Assembly (NCBI RefSeq): GCF_000821305.1 | Contig: NZ_CCXK01000016.1 | Location: 485,033 to 549,032, forward strand | Source of the DNA: Clostridium culturomicium | Lineage (GTDB): Bacteria; Bacillota; Clostridia; Clostridiales; Clostridiaceae | DNA: 64,000 nt | Direction of reading: 5' to 3' | Part shown: positions 26,128 through 34,787 of the stretch, in pieces | Layout: every line of letters begins with the position of its first letter | How positions within the stretch are numbered: the stretch's first letter is position 1 | The notes under the pieces: generated by a model | The model's input: the letters and a program-made list of their open reading frames with translations, nothing else | Told to the model about the DNA's origin: nothing | Databases searched by the model: none | Made by a program: the position numbers and the translations under genes

Positions 26128-27150
26128 TTACCTTTTATCAAATATAATTCTTCTATCAACACTAGCAATATTATTGCAACCAGTAAGAACCATTGCAGAT
26201 TTTAATTCACCCTTTAAGCCTTCAACGTAAGTCTTAACACCTTCTCTTTGTCCTCCAAAGGAAGCAGTTACAAAAGGTCTTCCAATTAAAACAGCATCTG
26301 CACCTAAGGCTAAGAACTTAAGCACATCAACTCCAGTTCTAACTCCACCATCTGCAAGAATTTTAACTTTTCCTTCTACAGCCTTAGCAATGTCTTCAAT
26401 AACATCTGCTGTTCCAGGGGTTTCATCTAAAACTCTTCCTCCATGATTTGAAACTACGATTGCATCTACTCCAGCCTCTACAGCAAGCAGAGCTTCATCT
26501 ACTGTCATTATTCCTTTTAAGATAAATGGAAGGTTAGTACTGTCAACCAGCTCTTTAATTTCAGCAACACTCTTTGGCATTACTGGTTTTCCATGAAGAG
26601 CTAAAGTTATAAGACCACAGGCATCAATATCAACACCAACTGCAAAAGCCCCAGCTTCTTCAGCTAATTTAATCTTCTCAATGATATTTTTATTTTCCCA
26701 AGGCTTGATAAATACTATACCTTCCCCTTCAAACTCCTTTAAGGCTTTTAAGTTTGATATTAAGAAAGAGTCTACCGCAGTATCTCCTACCATTGGGAAT
26801 ATCCCTGCATCTAAGGAACCGCCTATAACCCAATTAATATAGTCATCCTCAGAATACTTTCCACCCATATTAAGAGTTGTTCCTGAAACAGGAGCAGCAA
26901 AAACAGGTATATCCATTTTCTTTCCAAACATCTCAATTGATGTATCAGGATTTTTTGCACTATGGATTACTCTCATATTAAGCTTATACTTTTCTAAGGC
27001 AACCACATTCTCTGTAAAAGCATTTCCTGTACCTTTTCCACCCATGCCTGGAACTTCGCCAGCACAAGCAACACCATTACATACCTTACAAACCTTACAG
27101 CTGCCATTTAAGTTTACTCTTGCTTCTTTTTTCACATCACTATAATTCAT
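26128..27150 (-). CDS. FMN-dependent alpha-hydroxyacid oxidase-like protein with Cys-rich N-terminus
   Basis: FMN TIM-barrel family (lactate oxidase / glycolate oxidase relatives), 340 aa. Seen: the FAAPVSGTT strand, LPFILKGIMTVDEALLAVEAGVDAIVVSNHGGR with the catalytic His, and the phosphate-binding ADGGVRTGVDVLKFLALGADAVLIGRPF. The first 40 residues contain CKVCKVCNGVAC, four cysteines in 11 residues, which canonical oxidases lack; they could bind a metal or an Fe-S cluster. In an anaerobe it is more likely a dehydrogenase/reductase than an O2-using oxidase. The ATG at 27150 has GGTGGGG 5 nt upstream, better than 27168. Substrate unknown. Confidence 0.85.
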   Translation of the reverse strand: MNYSDVKKEARVNLNGSCKVCKVCNGVACAGEVPGMGGKGTGNAFTENVVALEKYKLNMRVIHSAKNPDTSIEMFGKKMDIPVFAAPVSGTTLNMGGKYSEDDYINWVIGGSLDAGIFPMVGDTAVDSFLISNLKALKEFEGEGIVFIKPWENKNIIEKIKLAEEAGAFAVGVDIDACGLITLALHGKPVMPKSVAEIKELVDSTNLPFILKGIMTVDEALLAVEAGVDAIVVSNHGGRVLDETPGTADVIEDIAKAVEGKVKILADGGVRTGVDVLKFLALGADAVLIGRPFVTASFGGQREGVKTYVEGLKGELKSAMVLTGCNNIASVDRRIIFDKR

Positions 27151-27178
27151 CTTGTCCCCACCAATCATTTAACTTTAT

Positions 27179-27652
27179 TTATATTTGGTTTTCTTCAAAG
27201 AATTTATCTAACTCTTCCTCTGAATAAACCTTTATATTATTTCTCATTAAAAGTTCTGCAGTTACTCCATTTCCATCCTTCTTAGCCCCACTAAAGGTAC
27301 CATCATAGATTCTTCCTTTACCACAGGAAGGACTTCTCGCCTTTAAAATAGCTATATTAATGTCCATTTCCTTAGCAATTTTAAGGGTCTCATAGGCCCC
27401 CTTAAGAAATTCTGCAGTAACATCATCATTTCCTTCTGGTCCATCAACAGTACAAGTCCCATCAAGAACTCCAGCTCCATCACCATTAATAATTTCATGA
27501 GGAGGTCTTGGAGTAGCTTGGCCACCAAGCTGCTCAGGGCAGACTGGCACAGCCTTACCCTGTCTTAATAATTCCATAACTCTATCATTTAAATTGTTAT
27601 TTCCATCATATTTGCAGTTAATACCACAAAGACAACCACTTACTAATATCAA
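27179..27652 (-). CDS. DUF523-family protein
   Basis: 157 aa, cytoplasmic. Seen: VSGCLCGINCKYDG at the N-terminus, PVCPEQLGG near 37-45, and AILKARSPSCGKGRIYDG near 100-117, the cysteine-bearing motifs of DUF523. Biochemical function is not established to my knowledge; the conserved Cys residues suggest metal or redox chemistry. The start is TTG with GGTGG 8 nt upstream. It sits between mutS2 and the FMN enzyme with 10-13 nt gaps, so it is in the same operon. Confidence 0.88.
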   Translation of the reverse strand: MILVSGCLCGINCKYDGNNNLNDRVMELLRQGKAVPVCPEQLGGQATPRPPHEIINGDGAGVLDGTCTVDGPEGNDDVTAEFLKGAYETLKIAKEMDINIAILKARSPSCGKGRIYDGTFSGAKKDGNGVTAELLMRNNIKVYSEEELDKFFEENQI

Positions 27653-27665
27653 ACTTTACACCACC

Positions 27666-30032
27666 TTATTTAAGTACTGCTATTGTAACTCCAGTACCGC
27701 CTTCACCATAACTTCCTAATCTGTAACTCTTAACATGGGGATGACTTCTCAATAAATCATTTATAGATTTCTTTAATACACCAGTTCCATTACCATGGAT
27801 TATTGTTACTTCTCCAAGTCCTCCAAGATAAGCTTCATCTAAATATTTATCTGTTGTATATATAGCTTCTTGAGAATCCATTCCTCTTAAATCTACTGAT
27901 GAAGAAACAGCTTTCATGTTAAGCTTAGCTTCTCTTCGCTGCATTTTAGCTTTCTTTTTATCTTCTGCAGTTACTTTTCCTTTTCTTAAGTCTTTAAGCT
28001 TAACAGAGATTTTCATAATTCCTGCTTGAACTTGAACCTCTCCTTTATTATCTACTTCAGATAAAACTGTAACATTTTGATTTAAAGATGAAAGGAATAC
28101 TTCCTCTCCAGGTTTTACGCTTGTTAGAGCTTCTCCCTGTGGTTCATCTTTCTTGCTTAATTTATCCTGAATGTTATCTAGAGAATCTTTAATTTTCTTT
28201 CTTTCCTTCTCAATTTTAGTTCTAGCCTCTGAAGAGTAGCCTAATCTTTCAAGGTCTCTAATATTTTTAACTATAGAATCTGCTTCTTCCTTGGCAGCTT
28301 TGATAACATCCTTAGCTTCCCTTTGAGCATCATACATAGCTTTCTCTCTAACCTTTTCAAGCTTATAAAGCTTTTCTTCATATTTACCTTTTAACTTTTC
28401 AGCTTCTTGCTTTAAGCTTTCAGCATATCTTGCATCATTTTCTGCTTTTATGCTCTTAGCCTGTAGGTTTTGAATTAGCTCTTCAAATTTTAAAGATTCA
28501 GTAGAAATATTGTCTTTAGCTGCTCCGATAATGTACTCCGGAAGTCCTAGTCTTCTTGAAATTTCAAAGGCATTAGACTTTCCTGGAACTCCTATTAAAA
28601 GCTTATAAGTTGGTCTTAAGGTCTCCACATCAAATTCCACAGAACCATTTTCAACCCCCATAGTTTTTAAAGCATATCCCTTTAATTCACTATAGTGAGT
28701 TGTTGCCATAATTTTTGTGCCTCTATCTCTTAGATTATCTAAGATACTCATAGCAAGGGCAGCTCCCTCTGTTGGATCTGTTCCTGAACCAAGCTCATCA
28801 AATAGTGCTAAAGTATTTTCATCTGCTTCTCCGATTATATTAACTATGTTAGTCATATGAGAAGAGAAGGTTGATAAACTCTGCTCAATACTCTGCTCAT
28901 CTCCAATGTCCGCAAAAACTTTGTTAAATACACTTACCGTTGAACCATCTCTAGCAGGAATCATAAGTCCGCTCATTGCCATAAGCTCAATTAAACCCAC
29001 AGTTTTAAGAGTAACGGTTTTACCTCCAGTGTTTGGTCCAGTAATTACTAGAGAAGTGAATTCACGTCCTAGATAGATATTACTTGGAACAACTACCTTT
29101 TGATCTATTAACGGATGTCTTGCTTCAATTAAATCAATGATTCCCTTATCATTAACTGCAGGACATACACAGTTTAATTTATTAGCATACTTAGCTTTTG
29201 CAAATATAAAATCTAATTCCCAAACTATATCTCCGTTATTTTGAATAACGTCAATGTTTCCTGCTATTCTTAGCGTTAAATCCTTAAGGATTCTATTTAT
29301 TTCAGCTTTTTCTTTATTTCTAAGTTCTTTTATCTCGTTGTTTAAATCTACTAAGCCCATTGGCTCAATGAATAGTGTTGAACCTGTAGCACTTTGGTCA
29401 TGTACAAGTCCCTTTACCTGTTCCTTATACTCAATCTTAACTGGAAGTACATATCTGTCTCCTCTAATAGTATAAAGATTTTCCTGCAGGTATTTAGAAT
29501 AAGTTCTAACCATGCTGGTTACTCTTTCTTTTATTGAGGAGCTCTTATCCTTAAGCTTCTTTCTTATAATGAATAAAGTATCACTGGCATTGTCCGCAAT
29601 TTCTTCCTCACTTAATATGGCTCTGAAGATATCATCCTCAATATTTTTAAAAGGAACTATTCCAGTAACTATATCCTCCAAAACTCTAAACTTCTCTTCA
29701 TCATCCTTACAGTGAACATACTCTTTAAAGTTTCTTGAGCTTTTTAACATATTACCTATTCTTAATAGTTCCACTGGCATTAAGGTAGAGTTTTTCTTAG
29801 CTCTAAGAAGTGCTTCTCTAACATCATATATGCCTTCAAAAGGAGGTGCTCCCTTTGTTGTAAGTAATATTAAAGCTTCCTTTGTTTCCTCTAAATGTTC
29901 TTTAATTTCATATAAGTTTGTGTAAGGCTGAAGGCCATCGATAATGTCCTTAGCAGCCGTAGTTTTTGTGTATTTCTTTAGAATTTCTTTTATTTTGTGG
30001 TACTCTAGTACCCTAAAGGTTTTTTCGTTCAT
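27666..30032 (-). CDS. mutS2: MutS2 family ATPase/endonuclease
   Basis: 788 aa, full length for MutS2. Seen: core and lever helices, the Walker A motif GPNTGGKTVTLKT (around residue 335), Walker B region LALFDELGSGTDPTEGAAL, the signature STFSSHM, a long basic coiled coil (about 515-635) and a C-terminal Smr nuclease domain with VDLRGMDSQEA and IIHGNGTGVLKKSI. It lacks the mismatch-recognition domain of MutS. Members suppress homologous recombination or, in Bacillus, rescue collided ribosomes. Good GGGGAG ribosome binding site. It lies 17 nt downstream of the U32 gene. Confidence 0.97.
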   Translation of the reverse strand: MNEKTFRVLEYHKIKEILKKYTKTTAAKDIIDGLQPYTNLYEIKEHLEETKEALILLTTKGAPPFEGIYDVREALLRAKKNSTLMPVELLRIGNMLKSSRNFKEYVHCKDDEEKFRVLEDIVTGIVPFKNIEDDIFRAILSEEEIADNASDTLFIIRKKLKDKSSSIKERVTSMVRTYSKYLQENLYTIRGDRYVLPVKIEYKEQVKGLVHDQSATGSTLFIEPMGLVDLNNEIKELRNKEKAEINRILKDLTLRIAGNIDVIQNNGDIVWELDFIFAKAKYANKLNCVCPAVNDKGIIDLIEARHPLIDQKVVVPSNIYLGREFTSLVITGPNTGGKTVTLKTVGLIELMAMSGLMIPARDGSTVSVFNKVFADIGDEQSIEQSLSTFSSHMTNIVNIIGEADENTLALFDELGSGTDPTEGAALAMSILDNLRDRGTKIMATTHYSELKGYALKTMGVENGSVEFDVETLRPTYKLLIGVPGKSNAFEISRRLGLPEYIIGAAKDNISTESLKFEELIQNLQAKSIKAENDARYAESLKQEAEKLKGKYEEKLYKLEKVREKAMYDAQREAKDVIKAAKEEADSIVKNIRDLERLGYSSEARTKIEKERKKIKDSLDNIQDKLSKKDEPQGEALTSVKPGEEVFLSSLNQNVTVLSEVDNKGEVQVQAGIMKISVKLKDLRKGKVTAEDKKKAKMQRREAKLNMKAVSSSVDLRGMDSQEAIYTTDKYLDEAYLGGLGEVTIIHGNGTGVLKKSINDLLRSHPHVKSYRLGSYGEGGTGVTIAVLK

Positions 30033-30049
30033 TTAATCTCCCCTGCCTT

Positions 30050-32410
30050 CTATTCTATACCCCTTTTATAATGACCTCTGGTGTAATTTTCTTTTGTCTG
30101 AAGTTCTTCACCTTTTAAAATATAGCTTAGAACCTGCATTGTCTCTGCATAATCTTCATCAATGAAGTCTGCTCTGAAATTATTTATGTTATTCTTTTTA
30201 AATTCTTTTAAATAAGGTACAAGATTAACAGCTAATGTATTATATATGTGACTTCTGCAGTATCTATCGGTTTTCACCAAGAATTCTTCATTCATTCTAT
30301 CTTTAAGAACAAACCTATCCTTGTGACAGCCAAAGCTACAACTTGACTCTGCACTCTTAGTTCCAAAAGTGCTTCCTATAACACAATATTCACTTATCAT
30401 AAGCTCATACTTACCATATACAACAACCTGAGCTTGAGCCTTCAGCTTCTTTGCAACTCCAAACATTTCTCTGCTATTCAGTTCAACACTTAACGCTGAC
30501 ATATCAGTAAATCTACCATAGAATTTATAGCCTTCACTATTAATAATGTTCAGCTTGTAATCTCCAATAATTGAAGTTTTATCCTTAAAGATATTAATAA
30601 TACCAAGGTTAGCTGTAACTATCCCCTTTATCTTTGGAAGCTGCTTTTGAACTATAGTAACAACTTGCTCAAATTCACTCTTAATTATATTAGGAACAAC
30701 TAAGTATAAATTATCATAGTTAACTTTATCTAGGTTAATAACAGAACCCTTTTGGAAAATGTCCACAGCTAAAGCTGGTGCTACTTCTGGATTCTCCTTT
30801 GCAAAATTAAGAACTGCCTTAAGCTGTTCATCAGATTTAACGCAGATTAAGTATTCATCCTTAAACTTATGCTTAGCAAATACTTCTTTTTCATCTTTAT
30901 CTGTATTTTTAATTATTCTTCTATCTCTATTATCAAGGTGATGCATTATTTTTTCAATTAAGTCACGTCTTCCACTGTTGATAGAAGATACTCTTAAGAA
31001 TCCATCCTCGAACTTTTCAAACTCTACACCCTCTAACTTAAATGGTGTATCTCCAAGCTTTCCAAGATTTTTTATCATAGAATCTCTATCCATAGGTTTA
31101 TTGGATGCAATCTCTACCATATCACCATAAACCTCAAAATGCTGTCCGTCATAATCCGCAGCCAGATACATTTTTTCACCTGGTGTAACTCTCACATGAA
31201 TTGTAAGTGGAAGCTTAACTCCATAGATATCCTCATAATTCTTTTGAAGCTCACTTAAAAGCTTACTATCTGAAGTAACATACACTGAATCACCTGGCTT
31301 ATATTTTGATGGAATCAGCTTAACCACATCGCCTTTAAAGGCTTCCTTAACCTTTTCCTTGCCCTTAATAATGTTAGTAACAGTAAAACCACTATTATCT
31401 GTTCTAACTCCATCCTGGCATCTTAAGTCCTTTTCAAGTTTTATAGTATAATCTCCAGCTACCTTCCCAAGAAATACCCCTGTATTCTTAGGGCAGTTAT
31501 AAGCCATCATATCTCTTCCTATGTTGCCTTTAAGATAAGCCTTTGAGAAACCTTCCCTATTAAATAACTGATTTAGCATAGCCTTCTTAGGTGCTATATC
31601 AAACTTCTTTTTATTATAAACGCTGTCTATAGCTTCTCTATAACTGGTTACAACTCCACTTACATACTCTGGCTTCTTCATTCTTCCTTCAATCTTTAAG
31701 GAGGAAGTTCCACTTTCAATTAAGGCTTTAACTTCTTCAATAGTACAAGTATCCTTAGGACTTAATAAGTAACCCTCTTTGCTTTCTCCAGTGCTTTTCA
31801 TGATTATGCTGTATGGAAGTCTGCAAGGCTGAGCACAACGTCCTCTATTTCCGCTTCTTCCACCAATAACACTACTCATTAAGCATTGACCAGAGTAACT
31901 GATACATAAAGCCCCGTGAACAAAGATTTCTGTTTCAATTCCCAAATCTGTAGAGATATATTTTATCTCTTCAAGACTTAACTCTCTTGAAAGAACTATT
32001 CTATGGAAGCCCTGCTTCTTTAAGAAAAGTGCTCCTTCTCCATTATGAATACTCATCTGAGTTGAAGCATGTATCTCAAAATCAGGAATCTCCTCCTTAA
32101 GGCGTTTAAATAGCCCAAGGTCTTGAGTTATTAATGCATCCACGCCTATAGTATAAAGGAACCTTCCATAATCTATAGCTTCTTGAAATTCCTCTTCCTT
32201 AATTAAAGTGTTAAAGGCAATATAAACCTTAACATTATATAAATGACAATACTTAACTGCCTCAATTAACTGCTCTTCACCGAAATTGCTGGCATAAGCC
32301 CTTGCAGAGAACTTAGTTCCACCCATATATATAGCATCTGCTCCGCCTTGAACAGCTGCATAAATGCTTTCCATACTTCCACCTGGTGCAAGTAATTCTA
32401 TTTTATCCAT
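30050..32410 (-). CDS. U32 peptidase-family protein with DUF3656 (RlhA-like)
   Basis: 786 aa. The N-terminal U32 domain shows ELLAPGGSMESIYAAVQGGADAIYMGG and VHGALCISYSGQCLMSS, then GNRGRCAQPCRLPY with the cysteines that in RlhA/TrhP relatives ligate an Fe-S cluster; a long DUF3656-like region follows. Related proteins hydroxylate 23S rRNA (RlhA) or tRNA (TrhP) rather than acting as proteases, and the length and DUF3656 favour the RlhA side. That functional choice is inference. First gene of a four-gene operon; ATG with GGAGG 6 nt upstream. Confidence 0.9.
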   Translation of the reverse strand: MDKIELLAPGGSMESIYAAVQGGADAIYMGGTKFSARAYASNFGEEQLIEAVKYCHLYNVKVYIAFNTLIKEEEFQEAIDYGRFLYTIGVDALITQDLGLFKRLKEEIPDFEIHASTQMSIHNGEGALFLKKQGFHRIVLSRELSLEEIKYISTDLGIETEIFVHGALCISYSGQCLMSSVIGGRSGNRGRCAQPCRLPYSIIMKSTGESKEGYLLSPKDTCTIEEVKALIESGTSSLKIEGRMKKPEYVSGVVTSYREAIDSVYNKKKFDIAPKKAMLNQLFNREGFSKAYLKGNIGRDMMAYNCPKNTGVFLGKVAGDYTIKLEKDLRCQDGVRTDNSGFTVTNIIKGKEKVKEAFKGDVVKLIPSKYKPGDSVYVTSDSKLLSELQKNYEDIYGVKLPLTIHVRVTPGEKMYLAADYDGQHFEVYGDMVEIASNKPMDRDSMIKNLGKLGDTPFKLEGVEFEKFEDGFLRVSSINSGRRDLIEKIMHHLDNRDRRIIKNTDKDEKEVFAKHKFKDEYLICVKSDEQLKAVLNFAKENPEVAPALAVDIFQKGSVINLDKVNYDNLYLVVPNIIKSEFEQVVTIVQKQLPKIKGIVTANLGIINIFKDKTSIIGDYKLNIINSEGYKFYGRFTDMSALSVELNSREMFGVAKKLKAQAQVVVYGKYELMISEYCVIGSTFGTKSAESSCSFGCHKDRFVLKDRMNEEFLVKTDRYCRSHIYNTLAVNLVPYLKEFKKNNINNFRADFIDEDYAETMQVLSYILKGEELQTKENYTRGHYKRGIE

Positions 32411-32515
32411 TGTTATCCTCCTAATATTTCAACGAAAGCAGCCAAATCTGCCTTCTTCCAACTACTTAGTTAATCTCTTTATCCTTTGTTTTATCTCAAA
32501 ACATTCTCATCGTTT

Positions 32516-32524
32516 ATTATACCA
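32516..32524 (-). promoter_or_regulatory. Extended -10 promoter of the U32-mutS2 operon
   Basis: Minus-strand TGGTATAAT: a perfect -10 with TGn extension, placed between the upstream terminator and the U32 start about 105 nt away. A weak -35 candidate lies 15-17 nt upstream. Confidence 0.55.
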
Positions 32525-32571
32525 CAATTCACCACAATGCAACCCTTTCAAAGGTTACATTCCTGAACTCA

Positions 32572-32609
32572 ATAAAAAAATGTAAGAAAACCTTGGATGG
32601 TCTCTTACA
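32572..32609 (-). terminator. Terminator of the lone glycosyltransferase gene
   Basis: Stem 32581-32592 with 32598-32609 (TGTAAGA...TCTTACA ends, one internal mismatch), followed on the minus strand by T7, about 65 nt past the stop. Confidence 0.8.
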
Positions 32610-32672
32610 TTTTTAATTTTGTCATTATTTTTATATAAATACTATTTAAAGATATTTTTTCTGTATCCCTTT

Positions 32673-33665
32673 CTACTTCGTTAACAATAAATACCCCTTA
32701 TATATCTCTTCTAGCATCTTATCAACCTTATAATTATCTCTTATATAATTCTTTAATTTATCGTTCTTTTTAGTTGTTATAGCCTTTTTAACTGCTGCTT
32801 TTATACTATCATAGTCATAAGGATTACAGTATAATGCCATATCATTAAAATATTCTCTCGAAGCTCCCTCTTCAGAAACCACGATATTGCACCCCTGTGC
32901 CCCAGCCTTAAGTGATGACAAGCTGGTTACTTCTGAAAAGCTGGTTAAAACATGAGCCTTTGCAAAAGTATAAGCATTATATAAATCATACTCCTTCATA
33001 AAACCTAAATAGTTTGTTGTTTTATATTTCAAACAAGCCTTTAAGTATTCTTCATCCATAGCTGTTCCAACTAAAACTAAATTTATTTTTAGCTCATTGC
33101 ACACCTTACTTAAGGTCAATTGATTTTTACATTCACAAATTCTCCCAACGCACAATACATATTTATCTATACCATACCTGCTCTTAAAATCATAAAGTGG
33201 TATATCTTCGTAATTTACCATTACTCCATTGTGGACTGTAATAACCTTTCCCCCTATACCAAAATCCTTGGCAATTAATTCTCTCTCATAATTACTGTTA
33301 CATATTATTAGTTTGCTCTTTTTTAGAATAAGCTCTCGATAAGCCTTGCAATTGTTCCAAGAGTTGACTCTGGATGTATTATTAGTATATTCAAAGAATC
33401 TACTCATATTAAAATACATAGGTGACACAACAATATTACATTTATAATTACTTGCTCTTTTAAAATGTGTATAGGTATCAAATATGTTTTTTACATCAAA
33501 GAGATGTACTATATCAAACTTTCCATAGTCAACCTCCTCACTGGCACCACATATCTGTACCTCAATATTTCTCTCTTTTAAAAAGTTGTATATCTTAAAT
33601 ATAATATCCATATCTCCACTATTTGAATTGGCATAGTCACTTCTAGCGCATAGTAAAACTTTCAC
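32673..33665 (-). CDS. GT4-type glycosyltransferase, stand-alone
   Basis: 330 aa with a GT-B outline. The donor half shows KYVLCVGRICECKNQLTLSKVC, LGFMKEYDLYNAYTFAKAHVLTSFSEVTSLSSLKAGAQGCNIVVSEEG, the usual GT4 layout, with Glu residues in the E-x7-E region less well conserved. It is a monocistronic gene far from the polysaccharide cluster, so donor, acceptor and pathway are unknown. GTG start with AGGAGG 8 nt upstream. Confidence 0.82.
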   Translation of the reverse strand: MKVLLCARSDYANSNSGDMDIIFKIYNFLKERNIEVQICGASEEVDYGKFDIVHLFDVKNIFDTYTHFKRASNYKCNIVVSPMYFNMSRFFEYTNNTSRVNSWNNCKAYRELILKKSKLIICNSNYERELIAKDFGIGGKVITVHNGVMVNYEDIPLYDFKSRYGIDKYVLCVGRICECKNQLTLSKVCNELKINLVLVGTAMDEEYLKACLKYKTTNYLGFMKEYDLYNAYTFAKAHVLTSFSEVTSLSSLKAGAQGCNIVVSEEGASREYFNDMALYCNPYDYDSIKAAVKKAITTKKNDKLKNYIRDNYKVDKMLEEIYKGYLLLTK

Positions 33666-33794
33666 GTTATAATCCTCCTAAAGAATTATGGTTTTATCTA
33701 ATACCTATGCCCTACAAATTTTAATTATCACCAATAGCAATAATTTTATTAATAAAAATAAATCTCAATATAATAAATATATATATAATTATTA

Positions 33795-33830
33795 TAAAAT
33801 AAAAATGACAGTCGAAAAGAACTGTCATTT
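33795..33830 (-). terminator. Terminator of zapA
   Basis: 10-bp perfect stem (33803-33812 with 33821-33830), 8 nt past the stop, then a T-rich minus-strand tail. Confidence 0.8.
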
Positions 33831-33837
33831 GTGATTT

Positions 33838-34548
33838 TTACTTTTTAATTAACGGAGCTTGTCCTAATTTTATTAGCTTAAAATTTTTATCCTCTAGCTC
33901 TCTAGTAAGTTCTTCTATCTTTCTTACTTTAGCCATTTCTTGATATCTAAATCTATTATTTTCAGCAAGAAGTTTTTTACTAAAACCCTGTTGCTTCCTG
34001 TTTTCATCTTTTAGTTTTGCTTCCACTTCTTCCATCACAGCTAATTGCTGTTTTAAGGCTTCAATTTCAGCCTGCTTCTCTTCAGCAAATTTAGTAAACT
34101 CAGCTTGTTTTGCTTCAAAAAGTTTATCGAATTCAGCAAGCTTTATTTGTAGTTCCTTTACATTCTCTGATTCTAACTCTTCTGTGGCTGTCTTCAACTT
34201 CTCTGATGCTGCTCTTAAAGCACTGTTTAAAGTTGTATTTTCCTCATAGATAGCTTCATAATCTCTTCTCATCATTTCAGTTTCTGAGATAAGCTCCTTA
34301 TGCTCCCTAGATAATAGCTTATAATTTTCATTAACTCTTTCAAAAGCCTCTTTATTCTTAAAAACTTCATCACCTAAATTAATAGCAGCTAATATAGTTG
34401 CATCTGGACGGCTTATTTTAGTATTCTTTATCATTAAGCTATTTATTTTATTATCAATATATTGAGCCACCATTTGTAAGTACTCATTATTTTCTTCACC
34501 ACGAAGGTTATATTCCATTCCATTTATTTTAACTGTTATAATGTTCAC
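33838..34548 (-). CDS. zapA: ZapA-domain cell division protein with long coiled coil
   Basis: 236 aa. The N-terminal about 85 residues match ZapA (ITVKINGMEYNLRGEENNEYLQMVAQYIDNKI, then DATILAAINLGDEVFK), a positive modulator of FtsZ ring assembly. The rest (about 90-235) is an almost uninterrupted Glu/Lys/Leu-rich coiled coil, far longer than the roughly 85-residue Bacillus ZapA. GTG start with GAGGGTG 5 nt upstream. Monocistronic, between the pheT terminator and its own terminator. Confidence 0.88.
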   Translation of the reverse strand: MNIITVKINGMEYNLRGEENNEYLQMVAQYIDNKINSLMIKNTKISRPDATILAAINLGDEVFKNKEAFERVNENYKLLSREHKELISETEMMRRDYEAIYEENTTLNSALRAASEKLKTATEELESENVKELQIKLAEFDKLFEAKQAEFTKFAEEKQAEIEALKQQLAVMEEVEAKLKDENRKQQGFSKKLLAENNRFRYQEMAKVRKIEELTRELEDKNFKLIKLGQAPLIKK

Positions 34549-34736
34549 ATAAACACCCTCTTAATTCAAATTTACACTTAGATAAACCTACCATTATTTT
34601 AACATATATTAGCTACTTATTAAATACAGTATTTTAAAATATCCACAGAAATCCTCAGGTTTATTAAACTCCTTCACCATATTTACTCATAAATACAAGA
34701 GGTCATCTCCTTTTCGGATTAAATTCTGCTATAAGA

Positions 34737-34780
34737 CAAAAAAATGTTGATATCGAAGGTTGCTCCCTCAATATCAACAT
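34737..34780 (-). terminator. Terminator of pheST
   Basis: 10-bp stem (34744-34753 with 34771-34780) with a 17-nt loop, directly after the pheT stop and followed on the minus strand by T7. Confidence 0.75.
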
Positions 34781-34787
34781 CTCTATC

